A stretch of DNA of 64,000 bases from Mastigias papua (lineage: Eukaryota; Cnidaria; Scyphozoa; Rhizostomeae; Mastigiidae): contig OZ025273.1 in NCBI GenBank assembly GCA_964019165.1, forward strand, positions 14,366,714-14,430,713, given 5' to 3'. This document shows positions 23,641 to 36,500 of the stretch, piece after piece (the stretch's first letter is position 1; every line of letters begins with the position of its first letter). The notes beneath the pieces were generated by a model, which worked only from the letters and a program-made list of their open reading frames with translations, made no database searches and was not told where the DNA came from. A program made the translations under genes and the position numbers.

Positions 23641-24010
23641 GAGCCAAGTACAAGATTGATTTTCTCTTGCTTTACGCTGTGGCAGTAGCAAAGGCATGTC
23701 GATGCAAACATCTAGTGTTTCATTTTAATTGCCTTGGCCACCAGTGAATTTTGTTTTTACCAATCTTTTGCCTTCCCCATAGAGCTATTCAGAAGAGATT
23801 GCAAGCCTTGTAAGGCATTTGTTCGACACGATTCGTGTATTGCTGTATCATCAGCATATTGTACCGAACTGGAAAGACATTGTCTTGTAGGTCATTTAAG
23901 TAAATATTTAATACCATTGGTCCCAGGATGGATTCTTGCGGTGAATCAAATATCATAGTTCGATCCGTTTCCGGTTTGGACGTGGGCAAGATGCTGTAGT
24001 TAGATCGCAA
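23641..24010 (-). pseudogene. LINE reverse transcriptase fragment
   Basis: The minus strand encodes SPQESILGPMVLNIYLNDLQD, clearly the PQGS-ILGP-LFNIY-NDL motif of LINE reverse transcriptases, followed by a degraded YADD region (MLMIQQYTN). Similarity fades toward 23,641. It is a separate copy from the fragment at 24,740-26,904, whose own C-terminus is already complete. Confidence 0.65.
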
Positions 24011-24739
24011 AAAATCATTATCTCAAGGTTTGGGGTAATACATATTTGTGTAGAAGGACAACACGAGATTTGCTAAGAACGAAAGAGGCCCAAGGATTTC
24101 TGGACAATTTTCATATTTGTATTATTTAAATCAAAATAAACGTGAATGACTAACAACACTTCTCTCCACCGACGAGATTCTGGTGTTCATTGGTGAGTAT
24201 GTAAGAGTAGTCGTCTTAACATCGGCTGTTTGATGCTCTCTCTGCTTATCTAGTGTTGCTTTCTCTAATATACACTAGGGGTAGTTAATTTTGGGTAATG
24301 CATACCAGAAGATTGCTACATACTCCTATCCCATTACGTAAACACATGGTGGAATGAAGTCAGTGACCAATATAATATTCTATTCTACATCATGACGAAT
24401 CACCTACTTTTACCTGAACCAATAAAACAACTAAGCTAATTCTAGCTGATATTGCTGCATCCCTCACATTTGTCCAGGAAAGCGAAAATTTAGAAATAAC
24501 TTTAATTATTACGGTATACCTCTCTTCTACAAATGGATTAGAACAGATGTAGGAATTTTTATGGATTTCTGCATGTTTGGTTCCACATACTTAATTTTTT
24601 ATGTATCAATATTTATGCGCGAGATACCTTTCAGCAACATATAACCAGCCTATTAAAAGTGTTTATATAAAAATTGAGAACAAAAATAATACTAAGAGTA
24701 CGAATTGCTCGTCTACTAAGGGATCGTGTTTCGGTCCAA
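24011..24739. other. No recognisable feature
   Basis: AT-rich sequence without a convincing ORF or repeat. It may include the 3' UTR of the LINE remnant to its right. Confidence 0.4.
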
Positions 24740-26904
24740 TGAAGGGTTCATAAAATACTCTCTAAAATCTGTTCTAAAGCGACCGAACGATTCTTTTACT
24801 GGAATGTTGTTAGGGGTATTATTTCAGCTTTTGACACCAGAGAGGTAGAAACTTCGCTTTGCATATCCTAGCATAACTTTGGGAATTTGCAGATCTCTAC
24901 GGTTTTAGGTCCTATACTCTGAAATCGTGGATCTTTCAGTGAACTTATGGGGAAAATTTTCGCAACAGAGGTCATGCAAGATCCTATAGGTCATGACTAA
25001 TTGGTCAAAGGAGATCAAAGACTGTATAGTTAGCAATATACAGGTCCTTCTTTCCTTATATGCTGCATTCGCTATTAGCTTCTTTGCCCTTGTCTGTAAT
25101 CATTGTAATTGAGATAGTTCGGTGTTGGAGAGAGCACTCCAAGCAATGTTGCCATGAAAAAGATGGCTTACAAAAAGAGCTTTGTAATCCTAATCAAGGT
25201 TTCTTTGCAGAAAGTTGTTTTTCAGTTTTCTAAGGAACTCAAACCCCTTTCAGCTTGCTTTTAATATCCTTTTACTGCTCTTTCTAATTAAGGCTTTCGT
25301 CGAGGTTGATCCCTAAGTACCGTATTTTGTTTTGTCAACCCTGTTGATAACTGCATTGTTGAAGACAAAATCTGGCAAATCACCCCCTTCCCCTGTTTAG
25401 TTGTCACCTATGACCTATAATAATTTATTCACTTTTGCTGGTATTCAAACTAAGTTTACTAATCCTAATCTAATTCCATATATTTTACAGCTGGGTTTTG
25501 AAATCAGTAAAAAGATCACTTAGATATTCTGACGCGATATTCTCATATGCATCATCAGTATACATGTTCAGGTTAGAGCCTCTGCGGCAATTCTCAAAAT
25601 CAGCCATGTATAGTATGAAGAGTAAAGGCCACAAACAAGAGCCCTGTGGAATAGCACCCTCAATGCTGCTTTTGCTAGAAGTGGGTCCATTAAAATAACA
25701 GAGATACTCGCTATTGGTCAGGTAAGAAGTGAACCAGCTGTGGGAAGTATCCTCAGCACAGTACTCTCGTAACTTCGAAAATAGGATTTTATGGTCAACT
25801 GTATAAAATGCTCTTTTGAGAACAAGGAATATACTCAAGTTTATTTTCCCCTCAATAGAGTTCTTGAACAATTGATCTATAACATTCAATGGACATTTCA
25901 TTGTGCCTTGCAAGTTTTTGAAGACAAATTGGTTCAAAACAAAGCCAGTTCTCTCCCTTTAAATACTTCATTAGTTGGTCGTGTACAATCTTTCTTAGGA
26001 GTCTCGACACAACTGGTAACACTCAAATAGGCCGTTAATCGTTTACAACTGTTTTCATGCCCATCTTATGAATAGGTGATATTCTGGCTAGATTGCAAAC
26101 TTGGGAGAACTACCCCCCTCTAATGATGCATTGTATAGCAGTGTCAGTGGTTTTGACACGACTTTTTTAGCATCTTTTAGTATTTTGACGGGTATTCTGC
26201 TGCACCTGGAGCCTTAGAGTTATTCATAGCTTTTATAGCACGTCCTACGTACCCTCCACTTACTGGCTGTAGTTTAAATTTGGTTCCGCTGTCAATATTC
26301 CCAAGGTACGTAAGAGAGTCATCGTAAGGCTGACTTTCAATTTTCCCTGCTAACTTAGGTCCAACAGTTGCAAAATGTTTGTTAAAAGCTTCTGAAATTT
26401 GCAAAGATGATTTTTGTTCTATGCCTTCAAAATTGATGTATTGATGTATTGATGTATTGATGTATTGTTACAATGTCATTCGGGTTCTTATAAAAAACCA
26501 TATTTACTGTTTTCCACAGACTTTAGTTTCGTCAATAACGTTATGGCAATTTTCCTGCATCCTGGCTCGAAATTCAGAAGAGATGTAGTTCCGCAATTCC
26601 TTATAGTATGATCAATAAGAAGCATTATTATCTTATCTCTTTTAGCTAAATCATGTTCCTTCATCAGATTTTTTATTTCAGCAGTAATCCAAGGAGCATG
26701 ATAGCTAGTTACGTTTTTGCCCTTAAGTGGTGCATGCACCTCTATAGCACTAGTAAAGATCGAGGACATGAAATCAGGGTTTTCATGATATGGGGCAATA
26801 AGTTCATTACAGTCGATAGTTGACAACTCGTTGACCCCTTTGTTGGTCCCAATGTTGTCCTTGCTATCCTCCTTAGATTTTACCGCAGAAGCGGTACCTC
26901 CCAC
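24740..26904 (-). pseudogene. LINE (CR1/L2/Jockey-like) ORF2 remnant, 5'-truncated
   Basis: Minus-strand blocks follow in the right order for one decayed element. 26,904-26,488 is the linker after the endonuclease (HAPLKGKNV, APWITAEIKNLMKEHD). 26,404-26,177 has FNKHFATVGPKLA and NNSKAPG. 25,937-25,485 is reverse transcriptase: DHKILFSKL, GAIPQGSCLWPLLFILY and YTDDA for YADD, while the first catalytic Asp of the LDLKKAFD motif is changed to Val (LVLKRAF). From about 25,350 to 24,750 the C-terminal part can be followed through several frame changes (RNRRDLQIPKV, SFYLSGVKS). No N-terminal endonuclease is seen. It is an old, dead copy, distinct from the intact LINE at the left edge. Confidence 0.8.
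26433..26467 (+). repeat. (TTGATGTA)n, about 4.4 copies
   Basis: A perfect 8-bp tandem repeat lies inside the LINE remnant, between two of its coding blocks. Confidence 0.85.
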
Positions 26905-27240
26905 TAAATCGGCCTAAATGGTCGTCATGCTTGATGGGCAGTATACATTTAGTGAATAAAACATGGGTGTCACGGTACTCATTTTTTGTAAAATGGGATT
27001 AAAGTTCCAAAATATTGAAAAAATTTTCCTTTTGTTACTAACTGCTCGTTTCAGATATTGAGGTGCCATTTGCATCACAAGAAAGACCATCATTTCCTGC
27101 ATCGCTTGATGAATAAGTTTTTATATTCCCATGACATTTAGGGGTTGTTGTTAGGACTTTTCAAAAGCCATTTTGTCCCTCCTACTCTGGATCTTCTAGG
27201 TATTCCGTAGGAGAGGGGACTCCACTCTATTGCTTTGAGT
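26905..27240. other. No recognisable gene
   Basis: The minus strand may continue the old LINE for a short way (near 26,914-27,102), but no motif can be named. Confidence 0.3.
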
Positions 27241-27456
27241 ATGGGTATTCGACCGCAAGGTCAGATTGTAAAGACTAGGAAGCCGCGTGTCTGTGTGGTT
27301 TGTGATTTCCCGTCTCTACGACCTCATGGAGTAGCAAAGCCTGGTTCACTCGTTGTCAATCGATGCATGTCTTGTCTGGCTCTGTCTAAAAAATTATTTG
27401 TTAAGCTCAATAGACACCGTTTGGATGTGGATAGGCAATGTAAGGGTAATAGTTAG
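27241..27456 (+). CDS. Small ORF with two CxxC pairs, unknown
   Basis: An open frame of 71 residues from ATG 27,241 has CVVC and CMSC separated by about 24 residues, a spacing that could bind one zinc ion. It is basic and has no signal peptide or membrane segment. I do not recognise it. In this setting it is more likely a transposon fragment or chance ORF than a host gene. Confidence 0.2.
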   Translation: MGIRPQGQIVKTRKPRVCVVCDFPSLRPHGVAKPGSLVVNRCMSCLALSKKLFVKLNRHRLDVDRQCKGNS

Positions 27457-28723
27457 GTTTAAGCAGGGGAAATGGTCTTGAACTAGACATAACATCTACA
27501 TCACTGCAGAATAATCTGTTTGATATTTAGACACAGCATAAATGACCGCATAGGTGCAATTATCGGATCACATTTCATTGATATTAATCTGTTCATAAAG
27601 TGTTTATCTAGCCTAGCATCAAATTTCTTGACAGAGCCAAACAGGACAGTCACTGATTGACACCGTGTGAACCAGGCTTAATGGAAAACGTATTGCTTTG
27701 GAAGGCAGATATTGGTCAATTTTCTGTAGCGTAATAGCAATGAAGATTAGTAATGGTCTACTGTATGATAAAGGGAGCTTCACTATCAGCAGATTTGATG
27801 GGTTCTCTAATTTTTCAAGCTGGAATCGGTGAGTTTTGACTATGTACATTCAAGGCTGTGATGATTTTACTTGGCCTAAAGGCAACATATTGAATACTTT
27901 GCCGCTCTAGTTCTGGAAGGCAGAAGTAGTCCATAGGGTTGTTCCGTATGTTTTATGTAGCTTACTCGCTTTTGATGTTGTTAAATGTTCTTATATGATC
28001 GTGTGTGTTTCGTCCCGATTTTACAACTTTGGTTATCTCCTTTCATTTAAAGAGAGCATGATGACACACTACGGATAGTTTGTTCCTAGACCTTTTACAT
28101 AAATCACCTCGAGTGATATCAAATCCATAACTCTGTATATGATCAACGACATGCGCTTATTACTTAGCGTAGGTCAGGTAACCTTTTGTTATAGCCAGAG
28201 CACTATGGTAATGCACAGTGGAAAAATCTGCGGGCATTTCAGTTTTCAACTTTAAAAGATGATCTTAGTGTTAGTCTTCACGTTTCCAGAGGATGGATGT
28301 GTCCAGCTTCTTAAAATAACCCTCAAACTAATTTGATTATTAATCGATCTAGTTCGTCTTCAGTCATAGTGCGCCATGTTAAAAAATGAAAAATATATAA
28401 GTCGTGGTATTCTCGACGTATATCTTAAGGTAGAAAGCTTTAAGATATGAATATCTAAGTATTTAGCGATACGAAAGTCATTTATCATAGCTAGCTAGGT
28501 AGTTTAAAGCAACAACTTATGTGATTTATTGCAAAAAAATAGCTGACAGGGAGAATAAGACTCTCAACCTGCAAGGCCATGACATATTGACTTACCTTAG
28601 TTGTTTGCCTATTAGTACATTCAAACTATGACTTCTGCTTTGAATATGACTAGCCATGGGAATATTGGAATTGACAACTTGAACTTCGTTTATAACATTG
28701 GCATATGAAAGAAAGTTTAACAT
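27457..28723. other. No recognisable feature
   Basis: AT-rich unique-looking sequence; the short ORFs on both strands show no motifs. Confidence 0.4.
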
Positions 28724-28822
28724 TACTTTTTAGCTTCTGTCATATTGTGGTGAACAGCAGAGCGAGCGGAAAATTTTTGGCCTAACAGAACACATACTAC
28801 CATTTCGCATTTCTATAATTAC
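28724..28822 (+). repeat. Left inverted repeat of the unidentified element
   Basis: It pairs with 31,117-31,212. Similarity drops sharply outside TACTTTTT, which I take as the terminus. Confidence 0.7.
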
Positions 28823-30734
28823 AACTGTCATGGTCTTCAGTATTCAGGGCCTTTTCAACTTACTAACTGAGGATCGCAATAGTGACAGAGTCATGTTTTG
28901 AAGAATTTCCGCTTGGAGGGGAAGGATTAATTGGGACCACCTGTTCATACATACTTGGAAAAATACTACTGTGAACCATACTTAAATGAGCACATTCGGG
29001 AAGGATCATATCCATAATTATAAATAATTGACCTATTCACTAGGGGGGGGGAGCAATTCATTGTACTGTAGGGTCCATTGGTAGAGCTGGGTTGAATTTA
29101 TGTGGTTCTGAACTTTGCTATGCTATAAAAAATATGCAAACAGTATTATCTAGTAACATTTGGAGACTTAGCTCATCAGATTCGAGGGGAAGCAACAGCT
29201 ATGAATTTACTGTCTTTACAAGACCCATTCTTTTTTTTATGTTGTTTACATTATTCGACGATCTGCAATAAAAACACATACTTGCAAGACAATATCTCAA
29301 GGAGAATGAGAATAGGTTGCAACCTCGAGGATTAACAGAGATATTGGGCATAAATAAACTACAAGACCTAAGAGATATATAACCACTGTCACTGCCAGAT
29401 GTCATGGAACACTTGCATTACATCCATTTACCATTACTTTTAGCTTTTAGATATACCATGTCAATATATTTACAAGAATTCCATCTGGTAAATCAAGAGA
29501 CGATCTCTTGTGCTGATCATGCCCTGCTTTTCACATATAGTCCTGTAAAAATTGGCAAAATGCCTCTTTCAGTATTTATGAAGCCAGGTACATGGACCCC
29601 GGAGCATATTTTTGAGTCGGAGGACTAGTTAAAGGCCTATATTGGAGTGTGCTGTAATGGTGGTAGGGGGAAAAATAAGGGATCAGGGGCCAAGTACTTG
29701 AACAATTTATGAAAACACTCCCTATAATTCAGTAGGAAACACTATATTGGAATATAGAGATATATACTGTGTAGGAAGAATAAGCATGCATGCCAACACT
29801 CCCGCAAATTATGGCAGTCTCTTGCTATTTTCACTTTGGTGGAACCTCCGGCGCACAACCATCAGTTCGGAGAAGACCCCCCGCAGTTAAATCTTTTGTA
29901 ATTAAAAGGTCTTGTTATAACACATTTACAGGTATTAAATTGCGGAGACTATCATGAAGTTTACTGAAACTTTCAATTTCAGCGTGTCGTTTTCTATGGA
30001 CCGGCCAGTAGACTAAGGGATGCTATGGGAGCAGGAACGTGCCAAAGTTGGGGATGTATATGCTGCCACAAGCACAAATGTTGCAGAACCACTCATTAAT
30101 TTTTCGTCTCGTCTGTAAATGTTGTCTTGACGATCAATTTTTGTCAGTTATTATGCTGTCTTTGCTGCTTTTTTAAAATTTGTGTGGCTTATTGAGTTTC
30201 TTCTGCTGTGTTGATTAGTCTTACCAGAATATAGCGTCGGCCTCTCCGCATTAGACCCAATCATTGTGTATCCTCCTACAATGCTAACTGCAGATATCAG
30301 ACCTCCTAGATATGCACTCATAATCTCGGGGTGTGAACTAATCGACTTTCTACTAGCCACAACTTTTGAATGCTAACATACAATGTAAGCTGCTAAGCTC
30401 CAGGAAAATGATATGAGAATGTTGGCACGTATGAAATCGGCAGAGGAGAACATTGAAATGTTTTTGTCAGGTGACCAAGAACATAGATCTTCCTTTGACC
30501 TTACATGTCTATGAGACTTTTGGACAGTCTATAGCACAACGTTTTGAATAAACTTAACATATTTACCCCCAATACTCCCTCATTGGTACTAAAATGTTTG
30601 TGTCGTCTTGAAGGTGAGTGAACTTTAGCATAGAAAAAAGAAATCTACGATCTATTTGGATCCGATTTCTCAATCTTGGTAACCTACATTAGCAGAAGAG
30701 TAATAGACTGCGGTCTCCCAGTCTCCTGGCTCCG
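28823..30734. other. Interior of the unidentified element, no readable gene
   Basis: Short ORFs occur in all frames but none carries a motif I can recognise. A G8 run lies near 29,043-29,050. Confidence 0.4.
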
Positions 30735-31098
30735 ATGTGCCTAATGTATAAACTTTTCAGCGCCAGCAAACGAGAAAGTCGAGAACCGCAACAACTTCCA
30801 CCCAGAAGTAATGATCTTGCACAGCATTGTAAACTTGTTGCACATGGCAAAGGGTTAGTTAAAAGGGCTATTGAGCAGAATCTGGGTATTCATTCTCTAC
30901 TTGGTTTTGCTCAATACTCTTGTCAATTACGTGTTACTGTGAATTTTGTAAATACACTACACACAAATGTGTTTGCTTCAACCACAACATTAGATGCGCA
31001 GACACATGTGGTTGCACAATTCAGAACAACGATTGTGAAGAGGATGATTGCGACATAGACGAAGATGAAACACCTGAGTATTGCAATGTTAAAGATTG
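30735..31098 (+). pseudogene. Remnant of a Cys-rich C-terminal protein of unknown type
   Basis: One frame encodes LPPRSNDLAQHCKLVAHGKG, which resembles an LPPTxDAxxQH motif I associate with uncharacterised transposon-linked proteins. It shifts near 30,925 into a second frame rich in cysteine (CYCEFCK, KCVCFNHN, RCADTCGC) and then acidic residues, ending at 31,098 just inside the right inverted repeat. The Cys spacing resembles CXC-type zinc clusters. The function is unknown and the gene is broken. Confidence 0.5.
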
Positions 31099-31116
31099 AC
31101 GATTGTGAAAAGTGCG

Positions 31117-31212
31117 AAGACCAAAAAAGCGAAATGATAGTTCGTGTTCTCCTAGGCCCAAAGTCTGCGCTCGCTCTGCTGTTCACCACAGTATGAAAGA
31201 AGCTAAAAAGTA
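31117..31212 (-). repeat. Right inverted repeat of the unidentified element
   Basis: This is the reverse complement of the left repeat. Confidence 0.7.
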
Positions 31213-31850
31213 GTCATAATTTGAATTATCTTTTGTAAAGTGCCCATTTGCACCTAGTTCAAGCCAACCTCCCCCCGCATTTTAGGCTTTGAACATTCTT
31301 CCAGCAACCCTCTCGCTTTGAGATCCCGACACTTAATTTTAGCAGATTTTAGAACACTCATTGTGTAAGGTAGCTAAACCAAGCATAATAACTGCTAAGA
31401 AGAGACAAAGCCTTTATATGTTTTCTGACTTCTGCAGATTTCGCTTGAATAAACTATCTCAGGAGGTTCTATTTTCATAATTACAGGATTGTGCTTTGAT
31501 ATTGTTCAAATTGATTTTTCATTGTTGCTCATTGCATCAAAATAATGAAGCAGTACTTGCTAAACAATATTACTACTTACATGAGAACAAGAACCACCTT
31601 GGATAACTGATTACATCCATCTATTAACGTGATCGTATAAATCCGATCTCCCCATTATTCCAAATCCCCTTATTGAATTTTCCATAAAATTCCAACACCC
31701 TCTGTTAGTTCCTGCCCCCAACAAGTAGGTGTCTAAGACTACTGAACCAATAAGCAAACAATGTAAGTATGTTCATGTTTCATGCTCTTACATGTTAAGA
31801 GTCCTGTACCTTCCATGACACCTGTACTTCCATATATAATCATATAACTT
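31213..31850. other. No recognisable feature, left border of the satellite
   Basis: AT-rich sequence with no gene. Similarity to the satellite monomer begins near 31,851. Confidence 0.5.
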
Positions 31851-32773
31851 ATAGCTTTAGTTTAGCCACACTCTCCTACTCAAGATAGTGTTAGTACTCT
31901 TTTTTAAACTATATAAAGCATTAAAATAAAATACATGTTGTATAAGGAGCATTGTGTGCACACACTCAGTATAACAATAAATACATGTTCCATAAGTCCA
32001 CAACATAAACTAATCATAATTCTACGTTGAAGGTAACATTTATAATACCGTTTTGCCACCAAATCTGTATTCAGTCTTGTTTTCTCAGTGTTTGTATACT
32101 AATGCAGTTTAGTCCCATTATACGCGATAACACACATGCATACACTGCTTTATGTAGAATATTGATTGCAAACGTTAGTAACACATCGAAGACATATCTA
32201 TTACATGTATTACTGCACTGATGTCAGTATTTTAGCCACACTATCCTACTCAAATTAGGGTTAGTACTCGATTTAGACTATCTTCAGCAGTAAACTATCT
32301 TACATGTTGTAGAAGAACCATTGTATGTAAACACTCATTATAACTATAAATACATGTTCCATTAGTCCACAGCATAATCTAATCATAATTATACGTTTAA
32401 GGTAGCATTCATAATACTGTTTGGCCACCAAATCTGACTTCAGTCTTGGTTTCTCAGTGTTTGTATACTTAGGCAGTTAAGCCCTGTATACGCAATGACA
32501 ATGGTGTATCTACTGTTGCATGTAGAAATTTGAGTTTGCGTGCTGGTATCTCATGAAACACATGTCCTTTACATGCATTACTGCACTAATGTCAATAGCG
32601 TAACCACATTCTCATAGTCAAAATACTGTTGGTACTCGTTTGTACACTATATGCACAATTAAATTTCGTTACATATTGTACAAATGAAAATTGGGTACAA
32701 ACACTCTGTATAAATACAAATAAATGTTCCAGAAGTCCACAGCATTTCCTAAGCACATGTCTACGTTTAATGT

Positions 32774-33291
32774 ATTTATAATTGGGACACTTTTTTCTAG
32801 CTCGATATACTAAAGTTCTATGTCGCCAAGTTGTAAAGCGTACAATTACCTGATGAACTTTTCTCCCCTTAACGATCCTTAGCTTGCCAATCCTGTGCGC
32901 CATATCTATGACTGTATCCGGAACTTCAACCTCTAATTTTTCAAAGACATTCTTTACCTTTTCCAACCACATCTCAGCCGTTTGTCTCTCTCCATCATCC
33001 ACGGGAGGGATACCATTAATTTTAAGACACAGCCGTCGGTTATACTGCTCATTGTAATCCACGTTATTTTGAAGTAAGGTGATGTGCCGTTCCATGATGG
33101 CGATTCTAGATTCCAACTCATCAATTTTTGTCATTCTGTTTCTTAATAGCTCCATGTAAATTATCAATGCACTCCTTGGTTGCTATTTCTTTCAGTAATT
33201 CAAGAACCTTTTCATCAAAGTAGGCTTGATTACCTTCAACACTTTGGTTTTGAGTTTGGCGTGCGACTGTACGAGTACCAGCTGACTTCAT
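32774..33291 (-). pseudogene. LINE ORF1-like RNA-binding protein, frameshifted and 3'-truncated
   Basis: It starts at ATG 33,291 on the minus strand. A one-base shift near 33,125-33,130 puts a stop in the first frame; the second frame continues with a heptad-like coiled coil (IDELESRIAIMERHITLLQNN). Then come RRLCLKINGIPPV, VIDMAHRIGKL and HQVIVRFTTWRHRTLVYRAR, the signature of the RRM-like domain of LINE ORF1 proteins, which bind the element's RNA. Similarity ends where the satellite resumes, so the C-terminus is lost and the open frame runs on into satellite sequence. Confidence 0.75.
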
Positions 33292-33527
33292 TTCAATGGC
33301 AGCGTGGTCTGGGGGCCTAACGGCAAAGAACGTTTTGGAGGTCGTAATTCAGTTCTTTTGAATAATAAAAATTGACCTGACCACATTCTGCAAAGCTTAG
33401 ATACCTTCCCATACATTATTCATTATCATATAGCGATTAAATGCAAACTCTGCCCCCAATTTCACAAGAGCTAGAGAAACATGGCATCCACATCCAACCG
33501 AGAGTAGCTTTGCAAATTTATAATGCC
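32774..33527 (-). mobile_element. LINE fragment inserted in the satellite, with ORF1-like gene
   Basis: About 750 bases of non-satellite sequence break the array. The monomer phase jumps by about 100 bases across it, so satellite DNA was lost at insertion. The minus strand carries a LINE ORF1-like gene; the part upstream of it (33,292-33,527) is presumably 5' sequence of the same element. Confidence 0.75.
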
Positions 33528-36500
33528 ACCATAAGAATTACTTATATATATAATGCTGTATGCAGAAAATTGACAGCAAGCGCCTTTAACACATGGAAGA
33601 CATATCTTTTACATGCTTTACTGCACTGATGTCAGTAGCTTAGCCACACATATTTATTCAAAATAGTGTTAGTACTCGATTTTAGACTATATGCAGCATT
33701 AAACTACCTTACATGTTGTACAAAGAACATTGTGTGCAGCCACTCAGTATAATTATAAATGCATGTTCGATTAGTTCACAGCATAATCTAAGCATATTTC
33801 TACAATGAAGGTAGCATTTATAATAGTGTTTCGTCACCAAACCTGTATTCAATCTTGTTTTCTCAGTGTTTGCATATTTAGGCAGTTTAGGCCCACTATA
33901 GCGTAATAACACATATACCTATACTGCTGTATGTAGACAATTGATATCAAGCGCTTGTAACAAACGGACGACATATCTTTTAAATGAATTACTGCAATGA
34001 TGTCATTAGTTTAGCCACACTAGACCACTCTGTACAAACACTTAAAATAACTCTAAATACATGTTCCATAAGTCCATAACATAATCTAAGCATATTTCTA
34101 CTATGAAATTAGCACTTATGAAACTGTTTGACAACCAAATCTCTATTTCAACTTGCTCTCTCTTTGTTTGTAATCTTAGGCAGTTTAGGCTCACTATGTG
34201 CATTAACACCTCTACATATACTGCTGTATATAGAAAATTGATATCAAGCGCTTGTAATACAAGTAAGGCATATCTTTTACATGAACTACTGCACTGATTT
34301 CAGTAGTTTAGCCACACTCTTCTACTCAAAATAGTGTTAGTACTCGTTTTTAGACTATTTGCAGCAGCAAGCTACCTTACATGTTATACACCGACCACTG
34401 TGGGGAAACACTTAAGATAACTCTAAATACATGTGTCATACGTCCACAATATACTCTAAGCACATTTCTACAGTGAAAATAGTACTTATGATACTGTTTG
34501 ACCACCACATCTGTGCTAATTCTTGTTTTCTCAATGTTTGTATTCTTAGGCAGTTTAAGCCCACTATGCACAATAAAACCTAAAGATATTCTGCTGTATG
34601 TAGAAAATTGATATCAAGCGCTTGTACTACAATAAAGACATATTTTTTACATGCATTACTGCAATGATTTCAGTAGTTTAGCCACACTCCTCTACTCAAA
34701 ATAGTGTAAGTACTGGTATATAGACTATATGCAGCATTAAACTACCTTACAGGTTGTACAAAGACCATTGTGTGCAAACACTTTAGATATCTGTAAATAC
34801 ATGTTCTATAAATCGACAACATAATCTAGGTATGCTTGTACTATAAAAGTAGCATTTATTATACTCTTTAGCCACCAAATCTGTGTTCATTCTTGTCTTC
34901 TCAGCATGTGTATGCATAGGCAGTTTAGGCCCACTATACGCAATAACAATCTATACATATACTGCTGTATGTAGAAAATTGATATCAAGCGCTTGTAACA
35001 CAAGGAAGACATATCTTTTACATGCATTAATGCACTTATGTCAGTAGCTTAGCCACACTCTTACTACTCAAAATAGTGTTAGTACTCGATCTTAGACTAT
35101 ATGGAACATTAAACCAGCTTGCAAGTTGTAAAATGACCACTGTGTGCAAACACTTAAGATAACTCTAAATATATGTTCCATACGTCCACAACATAATCTA
35201 AACATATGTCGACAATGAAAATAGCACTTATGATACTGTTTGACCACCACATCTCTATGTAAACTTGTTCTCTCAGTGTTTGCAATATTAGGCAGTTTAG
35301 GCTCACTATGTGCAATAACACCTTTACATATACTGCTGTATATAGAAATTGATATCAAGCACTTGTAGCACAAGACAGACATATCTTTTGCATGCATAGC
35401 TGCAATGATGTAAGTAGTTTAGCCACACTCTTCTACTCAAAATAGTGTTAGTACTCGAATTATACTATATGCAGCATTAAAACAGGTTGCAAGTTGTAAA
35501 CAGACCAGAATGTGCAAACACTTAATAGATCTCTAGATATATGGTCTATAAGTCCACAACATAATCTGAGCAGATGTCTGCAATCAAAATAGCACTTATG
35601 ATACTGTTTGACCACCATATCTCTGTTCATTCTTGTTTTCTCATTGTTTGCATACTTACGCAGTTTAGGCCCACTATACGCAATAATACATATACATAAA
35701 CTGCTGTATGTAGAATATTGATATCAAGTGCTTGTAATAAAAGGAAAACATAGCTTTTACATGGATAGCTGCACTGACGTCAGTAGTTTAGCACACTCAT
35801 CTACTCAAAATAGTGTTAGTGCTCGGTTTTAGACTATATGCAGCATTAAACTGCCTTGCATCTTCTACAAAGACCACTGTGTGCAAGCAGTTAAGATAAC
35901 TCTAAATGCATGTTCCATAACTCCACAATATAATCTAAGCATATGTCTGCAATCAAAATAGCACTTATGTTACTGTTTGACCACCACATGTCTGTTCATT
36001 CTTGTTGTCTCAGTGTTTGCATACTTTTGCAGTGTATGCTCACTCTAAGTAATAACACGTATACATATACTGCTGTATATAGAAAATTGATATCAAGCGC
36101 TTGTAACATAAGGAAGACATATCTTTTACATGCATTACTGCCCTGATGTCAGTAGTTTTGTGACACTCTTCTACTCAAACCAGTGTTATTACTCGTTTTT
36201 AGACTATATGCAGCATTCAGCTACCTTGCATCTTGTACATAGACCACTGAGAGCAAACACTTAAGATAACTCTAAATACATGTTCTATACGTCCACAAGA
36301 TAATCTGAGGATATTTCTACAATCAAAATAGCACCTATGATACTGTTTGACCACCATATCTGTGTTCATTCTTGTTTTCTCAGTGTTTGTATACTTAGGC
36401 AGTTTTGGCCCAGTATACGTAATAACACGTATACCGATACTGCTGTATGTAGAAAATTGATATCAAGAGCTTGTAATACAAGGAAGACACATCTTTTACA

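Larger units (their letters stand above)
28724..31212 (+). mobile_element. Unidentified DNA-transposon-like element with inverted repeats of about 100 bp
   Basis: 28,724-28,822 and 31,117-31,212 are inverted copies. The outer 50 bases, beginning TACTTTTTAGCTTC, are nearly identical and include GTGGTGAACAGCAGAGCGAG; the inner 50 are more diverged. The element is 2,489 bp and has a decayed Cys-rich protein just inside its right end. No target duplication is obvious and I cannot name the superfamily. Confidence 0.65.

Noticed and set aside
30923..31189. Minus-strand hydrophobic 88-residue ORF
   Set aside because: It is antisense to the Cys-rich remnant and reaches into the inverted repeat; no independent support.
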